Source of the DNA: Chrysophaeum taylorii
Taxonomy: Eukaryota; Sar; Pelagophyceae; Pelagomonadales; Pelagomonadaceae
Reading direction: 5' to 3'
Assembly: GCA_029834535.1 (NCBI GenBank)
Contig: JAQMWT010000053.1
Location: 32,337-96,336, forward strand
Length of the DNA: 64,000 nt
Positions 21,962 to 32,542 of this stretch are shown in pieces. Position numbers and translations under genes: made by a program. How positions within the stretch are numbered: position 1 is the first letter of the stretch; every line of letters starts with the position of its first letter. Under the pieces are notes generated by a model, which had not been told where the DNA came from, made no database searches, and worked only from the letters and a program-made list of their open reading frames with translations.

Positions 21962-22556
21962 GTGATCCTCCAAGCCGTCTACGGCGACCTCGCAGACTAT
22001 TTCCACGACCCGCGGCGGCTCTTTCAGCGTGCCATTCTCACGCCCCGTCGAAACGATGTTGTCGATGCTGACAACGCGCGCATGACCGCGGCCTTTTTTT
22101 CCCGGAGACGAGGCGTCGGAGTTCTTTTCGGCCGACTAGGTTGGGTCGGAAGACGACGCCTCGCTCTCAAGAGTCGAGTTTTGAACTCCCTGACAACCAA
22201 CGGCATGCTGACTTTGATCGCGAGCTTAAAGTCTTCGCAACCTCGACCCGTCGCACGGCCACTGCAACGGTACCAGATACGTGATCGATCGTGTCGTTGT
22301 CACCGAGGCTCCTCCAGCCTGTATTCCTTAAGGCCCGCCGACGCCAAACGATCACCAAGAGCCAGGGCCAGACGCCCCGCGAGGTCGGCGTCCTCTTGGC
22401 GAAGCCCGTCTTCTGCCACGTCCAGCTCTACGTGGCTCTCTGTCGATCGGCAACCCCGAGGATATCCTCTTCTGAGTCGACGACTCCACCCTACTCCACA
22501 CGTGCTGCGCAATACCGATAAGCCCCCTCCCAGCGTCTACACGCGCACTATAGGTT
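21962..22556 (+). pseudogene. PIF1/Helitron-type helicase C-terminal fragment, unit 1
   Basis: Encodes AVYGDLADYF and RAILTPRRNDVVDADN, the pattern before the last helicase motifs of Helitron Rep/Hel proteins, then, after frame changes, INKSQGQTP-like (ITKSQGQTP here), VGVLLAKPVF and [10 protein letters not shown], which correspond to motifs V and VI ([30 protein letters not shown]). The nucleotide-binding N-terminal motifs are absent. The frame is broken by indels, so this is a relic. It would have unwound DNA during rolling-circle transposition. Confidence 0.75.
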
Positions 22557-23005
22557 AACTTACTGGGACCAGGTGAACTTACTGGGGTTAGAGATTGGGA
22601 CTAGGTGAACTTAGTGACCAGGTGAACTTACTGAGACCAAGTGTGAACTTACTGGGGCTTTTAGAGTAAACTCAAAGGTTGGCGGCGTCTGCGGATCAAC
22701 GCAGCTTAGATTGGCGGGGGTGAGAGCGACGAGCTCGAAGGAGAGTGGGGTGAGTGGGTGTGAGCACGAGTGGGCTTACGCCGAATTTACTGGGGTTAGA
22801 GATTGGGACTAGGTGAACTTACTGGGACCAGGTGAACTTACTGGGGTTAGAGATTGGGAGTAGGTGAACTTACTGGCCTGCACTTGTAACTACTAATCGA
22901 CAGATGTTTGTCTGTTTGTTTGTCTGTCTGTCTGTTAGTCCCTCGATTTAGGGTAAGGATCAGGTAGGCGCGAGAGTAAGGATCAGGTAGGCGCGAGAGC
23001 CAGAC

Positions 23006-23600
23006 AGTGATCCTCCAAGCCGTCTACGGCGACCTCGCAGACTATTTCCACGACCCGCGGCGGCTCTTTCAGCGCGCCATTCTCACGCCCCGTCGAAACG
23101 ATGTTGTCGATGCTGACAACGCGCGCATGACCGCGGCCTTTTTTTCCGGAGACGAGGCGTCGGAGTTCTTTTCGGCTGACTAGGCTGGGTCGGAAGACGA
23201 CGCCTCGCTCTTTACAGTAGAGTTTTCAACTCCCTGACAACCAACGGGATGCTGACTTTGATCGCGAGCTTAAAGTCTTCGCAACCTCGACCCGTCGCAC
23301 GGCCACTGCAACGGTACCAGATACATGATCGATCGTGTCGTGTCACCGAGGCTCCTCCAACCTGTATCCCTTAAGGCCCGCCGACGCCAAACGATCAACA
23401 AGAGCCAGGGCCAGACGCCCCGCGAGGTCGGCGTCCTCTTGCCCAAGCCCGTCTTCTGTCACGTCCAGCTCTACGTGGCTCTCTGTCGATCAGCAACCCC
23501 GAGGATTTGCTCTTCTGGGTCGACGACTCCACCCTACCCCACACGTGCTGCGCAATACCGATAAGCCCCCTCACGGCGTCTACACGCGCACTGTAGGTGA
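23006..23600 (+). pseudogene. PIF1/Helitron-type helicase fragment, unit 2
   Basis: Same fragment as in unit 1. The 23325-23564 frame reads INKSQGQTP and [10 protein letters not shown], closer to the family consensus than unit 1 (Asn restored in the NKSQGQ motif), and [10 protein letters not shown]. Stops and a frameshift separate it from the ILTPRR part near 23080. Cys replaces Ser in the LSRA-type motif VI in all three units, so that change predates the array. Confidence 0.75.
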
Positions 23601-24022
23601 ACTTACTGGGACCAGGTGAGCTTACTGGGGTTAGAGATTGGGACTAGGTGAGCTGAGTGACCAGGTGAACTAACTGGGACCAGGTGAACTAACTGGGACC
23701 AGGTGAACTTACTGGGGTGTTTAGAGTAAACTCAAGGGTTGGCGGCGCGTGCGGATCAAAGCAGCTTGGATTGGCGGGGGTGAGAGCGATGAGCTCAAAG
23801 GAGAGTGGGGTGAGTGGGTGTGAGCACGAGTGGGTTTACGCCGAACTTACTGGGGTTAGAGATTGGGACTAGGTGAACTTACTGGCCTGCACTTGTCTTC
23901 TTAACTACTAATCGACAGATGTTTGTCTGTCTGTTTGTCTGTCTGTCTGTTTGTCCCTCGATTTAGGGTAAGGATCAGGTAGGCGCGAGAGTAAGGATCA
24001 GGTAGGCGCGAGAGCCAGACAG

Positions 24023-24615
24023 TGATCCTCCAAGCCGTCTACGGCGACCTCGCAGACTATTTCCACGACCCGCGGCGGCTCTTTCAGCGCGCCATTCTCA
24101 CGCCCCGTCGAAACGATGTTGTCGATGCTGACAACGCGCGCATGACCGCGGCCTTTTTCTCCCGGAGACGAGGCGTCGGAGTTCTTTTCGGCTGACTAGG
24201 CTGGGTCGGAAGACGACGCCTCGCTCTTTACAGTAGAGTTTTCAACTCCCTGACAACCAACGGCATGCTGACTTTGATCGCGAGCTTAATGTCTTCGCAA
24301 TCTCGACCCGTCGCACGGCCACTGCAACGGTACCAGATACATGATCGATCGTGTCGTTGTCACCGAGGCTCCTCCAACCTGTATCGCTTAAGGCCCGCCG
24401 ACGCCAAACGATCAACAAGAGCTAGGGGCAGAAGCCCCGCAAGGTCGGCGTCCTCTTGCCCAAGCCCGTCTTCTGCCACGTCCAGCTCTACATGGCCCTC
24501 TGTCGATCGGCATCCCCGAGGATATACTCATCTGGGTCGACGACTCCACCCTACCCCACACGTGCTGCGCAATACCGATAAGCCCCCTCACGGCGTCTAC
24601 ACGCGCACTGTAGGT
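24023..24615 (+). pseudogene. PIF1/Helitron-type helicase fragment, unit 3
   Basis: Third unit with the same parts: AVYGDLADYF and ILTPRR upstream, SQGQ-like and QLYMALCRSA-like sequence downstream, with an additional change at the SQGQ site (AGGGGCAGAAGCC in place of the AGGGCCAGACGCC of units 1 and 2). Not intact in any frame. Confidence 0.7.
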
Positions 24616-25037
24616 GAACTTACTGGGACCAGGTGAACTTACTGGGGTTGGGGATTGGGACTAGGTGAGCTGAGTGACCAGGTGAAACTGGGACCAGGTG
24701 AACATACTGGGGCTTTTAGAGTAAAGGGTTTTTAGAGTAAACTCAAAGGCTGGCGGCGCGTGCGGATCAAAGCAGCTTAGATTGGCGGAGGCGAGAGCGA
24801 CGAGCTCAAAGGAGTTGGTGTGAGCTAGGTGAACTTACTGACCAGGTGAACTTATATGAAACTTACTGGGACCAGGTGAACTTACTGGGGTTAGAGATTG
24901 GGAGTAGGTGAACTTACTGGCCTGCACTTGTAATAATACGAAAGAAGTGTTATTGCAGAAGTTTTATTCGGATGGGCGCTGGCAGCATAATTCTCTTTGA
25001 ATTGCGCCCAAATGGCCATGGGCGGCTTATGAACTGA

Positions 25038-25628
25038 CTATAAATTAAGGAACGTGTAGAGGAAGCTTGCGTACGTTCCCACGTATCTAATCCAATCGGC
25101 TTTAGACAGACTTAGGAAAGTTATATTGGTTAGGGACGAATCATATACAACTGATTTGGGAAATTGGATATTTAAATGGCTTAATGCTCTTTTGACTTCG
25201 GCGTTTAATTCTGGACGAGCGAGGTTGTACGAGCCCTGGTACAATAAACGTTCAAGACCATTGCGCTCGTCATCAGTCAAGTGATGTGGACTGTTGACGT
25301 GCCATGTCTTGAGATGCGCCGCGAGGGCTGTTTCATCAGGCAGATGAAGATTCTGAACTTGTTCAGCTTTCCACTGAACAAAAATGTCGTCGACTGCTTC
25401 ATCGAGCATGACATTGTATTCCGGGGCATTCCTTGTGAATGCCTCGTCCGTGTCGAAGGTGAACAACGCGTCCGCGTACGCAAAGGTCATGTGCCTGCGA
25501 AGCATTTCCAGGTGCAAACTGGCCTTTGTATAATTATTTTGGAAGCGTAGACCATCGGCTAGTTTATTAACTAGCTTCTGTTATAGCTTGAGAATATCCG
25601 TCGTAGAGACGGGCTTGGACTTTGACAT
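25038..25628 (-). pseudogene. Gag N-terminal part of diverged copia copy C
   Basis: From an ATG at 25628 (MSKSKPVSTTDILKL) an in-frame TAA follows at codon 16; the same frame then runs to 25038. Residues align with the A2 gag: HADAFLEYDSYEAYTRSCKDYE corresponds to YADALFTFDTDEAFTRNAPEYN, with Trp-Lys, Leu-Pro and Tyr-Ala-Ser-Phe-Leu positions kept. Identity is low (about one third by eye), so it is a different subfamily. It ends abruptly near the last helicase unit at 24931. Confidence 0.7.
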
Positions 25629-25839
25629 ACGTGATGTGAGGGGTGTGAGTGTGAGCCTGTGGAAATATGTTAGAGGATTGATAAACAAATGCGACACATA
25701 CGAAAGAAGGGGTATAATGTGCGCGTGTAATATGTACAATACGCTATATCTAAAGTGTGGGCTTATGTACAGAACCAAACAAATCAACATGCCAGTTAAG
25801 CATGGTGACCTGAGACTGATAGGCAACATTTAATTCCCT

Positions 25840-26540
25840 GTCAGACTGTCCTGGGTTGGGGATGTTGGAAAAAACCCGCGCATGTTTCCGCAGCATGCGA
25901 CGGGGAAAGTTTAATGTTATTGCATCATGCAAGTGCACGTGTCCAATGACCAACCCAACTCGGTCAACTGGTGGGCACGCACCGTCACATAACAAATATG
26001 TACAGTAGACCAACGCCAAACACAATTATCGTGTCGAACTCGCAATCAGGCGTGAACACTTCATTAAACGTACAAAACAATTGGACTAACACACCTACGC
26101 GTCTGGGCCCATAACCTGGAGAGATTTGACCCTCTCCGGGTACATGGTAGAGACCGCGTGCGGTCTTAGGCGTGTACAGACCATTCCGCATGTCACGTGT
26201 TACTACACAAGGCAGGAATTAGCTCCTAACTTCCCCAGGGACATTAAGTCCCGTATAAGCTTTCACACTGACAACGAGGGACAGAGCTCCTGCTACTTAG
26301 GCATAAGACTCCTTGACCTTACGACACGCACCTTGTGGATTTCTCCTTGTCAGAAGAGAGACTCTATATGTTATCTCATATCTAGAAAGAACGCAAAAGC
26401 GGAAGGGGGAAAAAGGTTAAGCATGAGGGAAAGCCGTATTAATTCGGAGAGAAAACCCTCATGATGATAGAGTGTAAGAAAGGTGCAAGAAGTTCCAGAG
26501 TGCCGTACATATTATGTGTCGACTCTCTGGGGAAATAGCA
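25840..26540 (-). repeat. Likely LTR region of copia copy C
   Basis: Lies between the C pol remnant (26548-28224) and a second gag (25628-25038), both minus, as an LTR shared by two tandem elements would. The block at 26103 (CTGGGCCCATAACCTGGAGA) is the reverse complement of the A2 spacer sequence at about 11399. The edge near 26420-26450 (AAAGCCGTATTA...CGGAGAG) matches 3776-3800 at the end of A1. Ends cannot be placed exactly. Confidence 0.45.
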
Positions 26541-26547
26541 TTGGCAT

Positions 26548-27293
26548 TCATGTCACAACATAGATCTGGCGGGAATGACAAAAAAAAGTGATTTGGTGCG
26601 CTGTGAAATTGTTCGTGCGTACCAGCTTATGGCGTGAGCAGTGCCGTAAGCGATTAACGCGAGCATCGAGCACAATTATATTTGCAGAGCCTCTAATGGT
26701 AGGCATTGGGGCAAATAAAGAATGCACCTTGGCGCCCATTCCTTTGTCACTGGAGTTGATGTGGCCCAGGTATATGCTTTGATACAGATGCAAATCTGCG
26801 AGGGTGAATGTGCGATCAATAAACTGGAATCGATCTTCCTTGGGATAGTGAACAAGGGAGTCCTGTAGAGATTGACAACTGCGAGATACGAGAGTGCTGA
26901 TTAAGCGACGAGTGTCAGCAGATTCCTTTGAAATTGTGATGTGCTTCACAAAGCCACAAGAATCCTGTGGCGAGCTCTATAACGGGGGTTTTCTCAACAG
27001 AGGCATCATGGTGCGAGTGCAGTGTATACGTTTGCCGAACGTGTTCACTGTGGCTTGGTACTTGGAGCTTGGATTGGTGATGGTGATGTCTCCGCCAGTG
27101 TGTCTACCTCCTGTGAGGAAGTCGATGGGGGTGTAGAAGATTCGTTGATGAATAGCCTGTGGGACAATTGGTCAGCTTCGAAAATAGTAATACGAAAGGA
27201 CACAGGTTTGGTTGTTTTGTCTGGAAAGAGACGACCAAAAGCGTTGTGTAAAAGCACAAATGCTTTCAGTTCTATGTTCTTGACACCACACAA
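26548..27293 (-). pseudogene. DNMT-integrase linker remnant, copia copy C
   Basis: Two frames (27293-27045 and 26949-26548). The second contains YLGHINSSDKGMGAKVHSLF then APMPTIRG, aligning with YIGYLRGSDRKLGSKIHSML and APLPTVRG of A1. The first contains TKPVSFRITIFEADQLSHRL, aligning with TPVSYYITVFETDQPSHRL. The integrase is deleted: the sequence passes from this linker to the RT-start region near 26500. Conservation of this linker across subfamilies suggests it was a real domain. Confidence 0.65.
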
Positions 27294-27418
27294 TCTAGGG
27301 GCTCTCTTGAGGTCCTGTTAAAACCTAAACGGAAGTCCGACACATAGGACATGTCGTCTTGTGAAGGCTGCTCAAGCGTCTTTTGAGAGCGCAGGCGTGT
27401 GAACAACAGTGTGAGCGT

Positions 27419-28224
27419 CTATAGCTCAACCATTGGCAAGCGCACAGAACCAGTGCGGCTAATTTCGCAAAAGGTCTCTGGCTTTGCTACATAGGCAGCG
27501 TCGGGGGGAACTCGAGTCCAGTGCTCATCGACAAATAATTGGCGATCAAGGGAATTGCTGTGGTCGGCAATATCAACAAATGCAGTAACGTGCTTGTTGG
27601 GCCGGCTGGGGATCCAATGGACCAGTGTTGTATCTCCGTACAACGAGTATCCATCTCTCACGAAACTGAAAGTCTCCACACGTTTAACAAGGAAATTGAT
27701 CGCAAACACCGACTGTATAGAGGACGGAAGAAAATGATAGATTGGCGATCCGGATATGGCACTTATATGAGGCCAAATGAGGGGGTGTCATTTCAACCAG
27801 CAGCACCTGTGGCTTGAGGAGTTCCAAAGTACTTACAGCACTTAGAAATGGCGAATCGTCCATATCTCGCTCGAATGTGGATATGGCTCTCCCGTTGATA
27901 ACGTTGCGCTTAGTACATGGGGCTGTCAGCTCCGCGACCTCCGTATAAAATTCGGACCGTTTCTTGCTCGGAGGCACGATGCAGGTTCTTCAAGAACATT
28001 GGGAGAGACGGGAAATTTTCGATAGAGTTCCCGAAACGCGACCTAAGCGCATGTACAAGCATTTCATCAACATCAACGACAACTTTGACAGTGATGTTGG
28101 AACGTAAGTCGGGAGTTGCACGAGCAAGGGACGCTGGGGTACATAGACCGGCGCAAAGAAGCATGACTAGAGTCATAGAGGAGGCGGTAGCTTCTTGCGA
28201 ATCGTTATAAACCTGAAGCAACAA
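27419..28224 (-). pseudogene. Cytosine-5 DNA methyltransferase remnant, copia copy C
   Basis: The frame at 28224-27910 has motif I (VMLLCAGLCTPASLARA) and motif II (VVVDVDE with RSRF). The frame at 27977-27684 has LTAPCTKRN, where Ala-Pro-Cys stands for PPC, and LLVEMTPPH (motif VI). In the next frame (27709-27419) the QSRER position of motif VIII is not recognisable; LVKRVETFSFVRD occupies the site. Catalytic Cys and motif VI Glu survive but the gene is shifted at least twice. It shows that the DNMT was already in the common ancestor of subfamilies A and C. Confidence 0.7.
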
Positions 28225-28629
28225 CTATAATAATGGACTTACGTCGGTGTGGCTAGTTAGTCTAGCGACGTCGTCGTCGTCGTGATTGGTGGATGTCCGG
28301 GTTTCGTACATTTTGCACACTCAAATAGGGCTTGAGTGTAGCGGCCATGATCGGTAAGATTTCGATAGGTGCGATAGACCTCTCTTCGTGTGCTTTCTGA
28401 GTGATAACCACGTCAAAAAACTGTATGTTAGCTTCTTCGAAGTTGAGGCGCTTAGCCTGAGTCTGAAAAGCAAGCAGTTGCTCGATGAACGTGTCGGCGT
28501 ACGAGATTCATTAAGCGACAACCGGTTGAACTGTTGTTTCCGCTCGGACTCACCTGGCGTTGTTATCGAATCATAATAGTACAGTACCAGCAGCATAATT
28601 GCGCATGTTTTGTTCGGATGCACAGGCAT
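28225..28629 (-). pseudogene. Gag middle fragment, copia copy C
   Basis: PNKTCAIMLLVLYYYDSITT aligns with PNKARAIMLIAFSHYESVTT of A2, followed by a frameshifted remnant of the NPNWYVHVFIEAVL region. Between this and the DNMT (28225-28320) lie a (CGT)n-rich stretch and stops, so most of gag and the protease are deleted. Confidence 0.6.
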
Positions 28630-28784
28630 AGTATACAGTTCCTTATGCAGAGTATTCCGCGAGGCAGTGGTATAAAGTCACTGAAGAAACATCCCGTCTC
28701 ACCGTGGTTGAGTTCAGGGAACAGGTTCCCCTAGCCTCCGCACACGACAGACGACACGTAGAACTACCCCTTGTGTAACATGTA

Positions 28785-28925
28785 ATCCTACGCACCTATG
28801 GGACGCGCTAGACCATCACGAAGAGCGTGAAGCAAATCACATAACTATTTGATTTGGTACAAAGGGAAGAAGAAGGGCAAGGAAGAGATCGCGCTCTCGA
28901 CGGACGGAATATTAGCAGGAGTCTT
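28785..28925 (-). repeat. LTR fragment of copia copy C
   Basis: The reverse complement matches the A2 spacer at 11105-11235: TCTCTTCCTT-CCCTTCTTCTTCC, AATCAAATAGT and GGTCTAGCGCGTCCC are shared in order. It lies upstream of the C gag fragment, in LTR position. Confidence 0.6.
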
Positions 28926-29178
28926 CGGATTTCGCTGCACCCCCTCGAGATGTATAGAAAGCAAGGCAATCTAATATCTCAATAGAAATGTGGTGAGGAC
29001 GGAAGACTTCAACCTGAGTATCATGACTCATGGAGCGTCGTTATTTCATTTGAATGCAACGTCCAAGTAATAAAGCTCGGAAGTTAGATCGGGATTGCAG
29101 TCTTCTTAGTAAGAGCGGTCAAACCATGAAAGTTGTGAACTGTCGATGAACAGCAAGAAAGGAGTGAAACTACAGAGG

Positions 29179-29805
29179 TCATACGAGGAAACACACTTCT
29201 TTTTGCTCGTGTTCCGACGTATGATCATCAGCTGCATTAATAGCCTGGACATCATAGTCTTCATTGGTACGTGTCTCCAGCGTAGTAGTCAGACGACAGT
29301 TGTTAATATGGGTAGAAGACAAGACCGGCATGATACTATGCGTGATAAAAAAAAAAAAAAAAAAAAAGAAGACGAGCATGCTGGAGATAGTCTCCATGGA
29401 CTCAAGAGGCGTGCTGTTATAGTCCAATCTGAGCTCCACGAAGGGAACAAGGAAGCGTGACAACATCTGACATAGTCGGGTATTGTCTGATGTACGTTGC
29501 GAGTTGAGGAGGAATCGCGCGACAGTAAGGAATTCGGGCCTTATGCCCAGCCCATAGTAGACGACCGTCGTGGACGATACGGTACCATTAGGGGTGGTGT
29601 CCGTGAGCCATACGTCATCCGGTACTGAGTAGTCAGTCTCTAGGAGGATGCAATGTTGGGCGGTTGAGTTTCCATGGAGAGGTGGGTCCTTTGAGATCGT
29701 TAGTGTCCAGTGGGCGCCGAGCAAATACAGTGGTGTTGCGGTGCTTGGAAATAGCATCACTAGAGGTCGAGCCGTTGTATCTACAAGAATGACCGAAGTA
29801 GCCAA
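29179..29805 (-). CDS. Hypothetical ORF with homopolymer tract, doubtful
   Basis: A 208-codon frame crossing a run of 21 A at 29347-29367 that gives consecutive Phe on the minus strand. The upstream half (residues 30-130) has a protein-like composition, and more protein-like frames lie further upstream (30147-29890, 30361-30089). This may be another very diverged retroelement copy, since it sits in line with copy C, but I could not align it convincingly with A1/A2. No motif supports a function. Confidence 0.25.
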   Translation of the reverse strand: MATSVILVDTTARPLVMLFPSTATPLYLLGAHWTLTISKDPPLHGNSTAQHCILLETDYSVPDDVWLTDTTPNGTVSSTTVVYYGLGIRPEFLTVARFLLNSQRTSDNTRLCQMLSRFLVPFVELRLDYNSTPLESMETISSMLVFFFFFFFFITHSIMPVLSSTHINNCRLTTTLETRTNEDYDVQAINAADDHTSEHEQKEVCFLV

Positions 29806-30835
29806 TGCATTTAACAGTGCTGAGCGAGCTGTGTGTATTCGGGATGTGCCCGCATGTTAGGCAGAACATTTTTTTGACAATGGTGTACGTTAGTAGTGTG
29901 CACTGAACAAAGCGAGCCTGATCCTTTTACGAAGGCCGGCTCTGACGGAAGTGGGGTATCCGCCATACTCTATCATCATGTTAAGTGTTGGCATAGAAGA
30001 GTGAAGCCAAGTCAAAGCGTGGTAGGCGTATTTCTGCCAACTAGAAGAGAAACGTTCAATCTCAGTAAGTCCGGTAAGTTGCAGAGCGTCAAGAGAGAGT
30101 CTGCATGCACGGGTACGAAGAGTGAGGTTGATTTCGCATGTAGCCACGACAATAAGCTGTTTGTAAAACGCTTACGAAAAGAGGTAAAACTTTCCTGATA
30201 CTGTAATCCTCCTGCAATGATGCGTCGACATGCAAAGGTGGGCGTGCGGAGACATGGAGGTCTACGTCGCCTAGGAGTGCATATGCCGAGTAGGGTTGGG
30301 AAGTTGGTATGCCTCGGTTGATAATGAGGCGTGTACCTGTAGCTAGGTTAGTGAAGTCCAAGTGCTAGGCTGCGAGCATGAGATCGGAAAGTTAGATAAC
30401 AGATCCAGTAGTCTGTTTCAGAATACCCGAAATATCTTCATGAGTAGTGCTGTTCGCAATGCTGGATGGTGTATTATCAGTGATCTTGTCAGGTGGATTG
30501 GAAAAAAAAGGAAGGGGCTAGTTTGACGACATTGCGGTCTCCAGCCTGAGTCCAGGGTTAGCGAGTTAGTGCCCTCCTTGACTAATTCTTAAGTTGACAC
30601 GATGCTTGCCGACAGGCGGGTCGACACTGAAAATCACCCGACACTAAAAATTACCCGCTCTTTCGAAACTCAGCTTCCGCAGCTAAGGCCAGCAGAGCCA
30701 AGCCGAAGGTGGCGAAGCGCCCCAAGCCATGGAAGGAGCCTGGGCGGCCCCCTATGACAGCCCGGGAGAAGCGGCAGCGAGAAAAAGCGGCTCCAGCTCG
30801 CTCCGAAGCGAGTTTTCAACAAGAAAACGGCTGCG

Positions 30836-31290
30836 TTGGACACTGAAAATAAACGCCAGCAGCAGAAAGTCTTCGCGCAGGCCTTAGCGTATTGCGAGAA
30901 TGAAGGAATAGGGGCCAATAAGTGCATGACTGGCCACCCAGGGTGGATCGAGCTCGTCACCTGGAGACAGTTTGACGATAGACTGAAGGAGCGTGTTTTG
31001 TTTGATGAAACAGCCGCGACGCACACTCGCTCGGACCGGATGTTGCTCACACCGAAGGAGGAGCAGACGCCCGTGAAATACATTGTTGAGAGCAACAAGG
31101 CCGCGAAGAGATTGGAGTCAAAGTGCGCCATATTTTACTCAATCGTCGACTTCAGAACCGGCGCGGCGGACGCAAGAAAATCCCGTTCAACAACGTCAAC
31201 TACAAACTTGTGTGCGGCCGTTCGCCCTCGGAAGAATTATTCATAGGTTTCTTCGCCCGCAACTCGCACCGGATCAGCACGAAAATCAAG
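30836..31290 (+). pseudogene. Transposase N-terminal DNA-binding part (CENP-B/pogo type)
   Basis: The frame at 30836-31246 contains LTPKEEQTPVKYIVESNKAAKR, the pattern (L-T-x-E-E-x-x-L/P-V-x-Y-I) found between the two helix-turn-helix modules of pogo/CENP-B transposases. A shift into the frame starting at 31123 gives NRRGGRKKIPFNNVNYK then FFARNSHRISTKIK, matching the second HTH and the 'F..RH..ls.r' segment of the family. It would bind the terminal repeats. The frameshift is at about 31125-31150. Confidence 0.6.
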
Positions 31291-31620
31291 CAAAATAATC
31301 GAGGCGAAGCGTGCCGCCGTGAACTGCGACGAGATGGTCGAGGAGTACTTTGCGGGCATCCACGGACTTCGCGCCGAGCTCAAGGCCGCAGGGATTATGG
31401 ACGAGCACGGCGCCATATCGGACCCCGCCTTGTCCTGAAACTCGACGAGACGTCCCAGTTCGTGGACTACGCCGACAACAAAGGGGACGCCAAGACCAAG
31501 TTTGGGGCCGGCAAGGGTGACGTCTGCTGGGCCGAGGCCTATGCCTACCGCGAGTGCAACACTGGCATGATGTGCTGGGGCCTGTGCGGGCCGCGATGGA
31601 CGCGGCTGTATCGGCATGCT
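31290..31620 (+). pseudogene. Transposase DDE N-terminal fragment
   Basis: After another shift near 31290 the frame reads NCDEMVEEYFAGIHGLRAEL and, past a further shift near 31430, LVLKLDETSQFVDYADNKG, the position of the first catalytic Asp in DDE_1 (pogo/CENP-B) transposases, with GAGKGDV then YRECNTGMMC following as in algal and oomycete relatives I recall. The second and third catalytic acids are not found; the sequence then joins the C-terminal part, indicating an internal deletion. Confidence 0.55.
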
Positions 31621-32027
31621 TCGAGGCGTGGCAGCGCTGCAAGGACGGCTGTGTCTGCGGCCTTGACAACGACGCCGTGTGCGACGCTTGCAATCTCAAG
31701 TACTGCGAGATCTGCGGGGACCTCAAATGGAAGCGGTGCAGTAAGAAGGTGTGCAAAAAGGCGCTGGAGGATCTTGCGTTTGCCGTGCCGGATGATGCTG
31801 ATGCTGAAGATGAGGAGGAGGAGAAGGACAGCAACGCCGAAATCGAGCGCGAGATCGGTCACGATCGTCGCCGCCATCGGCGACCCCAGCCACGAACGAA
31901 CCAGCTACCTGAGACGCGCCCAAAGCAGCTCTCAGGGTCCCTACCGACACTTCGGGAGCTACGGTCATGCTTATTTCGACACCTAGTGCCCCTATATAGC
32001 CATCCTCCCCTTCCTCATGCCTGGTAA
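31554..32027 (+). pseudogene. Transposase C-terminal Cys-rich and acidic tail
   Basis: The 157-codon frame has a Cys cluster at residues 34-70 (CVCG, CDAC, CEIC, RCSKKVC), a likely zinc-binding module, followed by an acidic DDADAEDEEEE run and a basic end. Position at the end of a pogo-like transposase suggests a tail with protein- or DNA-binding role. I cannot name the fold. Confidence 0.45.
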
Positions 32028-32204
32028 TTTTTAGTGTCGGGTACTGCTAGACTTTACCCCACACCATGGCACGATCGAGATAAACTGGGGTATGGTGTGC
32101 CCCAGGTCCGAAAGGAGAGTGATCGGGAGTACTCCTGCGCGTCTCACATCGCTCGTTGGTCGAGTTCGGTCCATGGTACGGCTCTTGCAACAAAACAGTC
32201 ATTT

Positions 32205-32542
32205 TTACTGTCGACCCGCCTTTAAGAGGGGACGAAATGTAGCAAACTTAGCTGCGAGTGGTTTGGTAAAGCCGCCAGCCACGTTTAATTTGCCAGGGAC
32301 GTGACGGACGCGGATCTTTTGTAGCGCAACGTACACCTGTATCTTGAACCAGCGAGTAACGAGAGCTTTGGTACGAGAGGAGCTATCTGGGTTGTTAGAA
32401 GTGCGCACGGCTGCAGCATTGTCGGACAGGAGCGGCAAGCTTCGAATGAAGCGCGTATTCTCTGCGATAGGAGTGTTGTTGTCATCGAAGTCGACGGTGT
32501 GTGTGGATCCATACCAGCGTAAGTAAGTGTCGATGAATAATT
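32205..32542 (-). pseudogene. Copia RNase H C-terminal part, left half of split gene
   Basis: Contains LLSDNAAAVRTSNNPDSSSR then TKALVTRWF and VRHVPGKLNVAGGFTKPLA, matching the end of copia RNase H (DNqaAi, R-T-K-H-I, y-v-p...AD-lTKpL). The His and Asp of RTKHI and VADxLTK are replaced (A, G), so it is decayed. The upstream half is at 41240-41460, separated by element E1. RNase H would remove RNA from the RNA-DNA hybrid in reverse transcription. Confidence 0.75.

Larger units (their letters stand above)
21457..24931 (+). repeat. Three tandem ~1-kb units with PIF1/Helitron helicase ends
   Basis: Units begin at TAACTACTAATCGACAG (21457, 22887, 23902) and end at GGCCTGCACTTGT. Lengths are about 1045 (after removing an insertion), 1015 and 1030 bp. 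Each has a TTTGTCTG microsatellite, a paired GGATCAGGTAGGCGCGAGAG repeat, the 3' part of a helicase gene, and a tail of ACCAGGTGAACTTACTGGG repeats. The units differ by scattered substitutions and small indels. Head-to-tail arrays of truncated ends fit Helitron behaviour, but classic CTRR/hairpin ends were not confirmed. Confidence 0.85.
30636..32042 (+). mobile_element. Pogo-like (Tc1/mariner superfamily) DNA transposon, 1.4 kb
   Basis: Perfect 20-bp terminal inverted repeats: ACCCGACACTAAAAATTACC at 30636-30655 and its reverse complement at 32023-32042. At the left end a related motif (GACACTGAAAATCACCC) lies immediately outside, so the terminus looks partly duplicated. A TA target duplication is not visible. 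Inside are three pieces of a transposase in the right order with frameshifts and an internal deletion of the catalytic core. Confidence 0.8.

Noticed and set aside
21457-24931. CRISPR-like or centromeric satellite array
   Set aside because: Units are ~1 kb and contain helicase-coding sequence; there is no short repeat-spacer pattern.
28205-28245. A GTAAGT...CAG stretch just before DNMT motif I in copy C that looks like an intron
   Set aside because: It would be about 32 bp long, A1 and A2 have no counterpart, and the surrounding frame is already decayed.
29347-29367. Poly-A run as a retrotransposed mRNA tail
   Set aside because: No gene-like sequence ends there and no flanking duplication was found; a plain homopolymer or assembly artefact is simpler.
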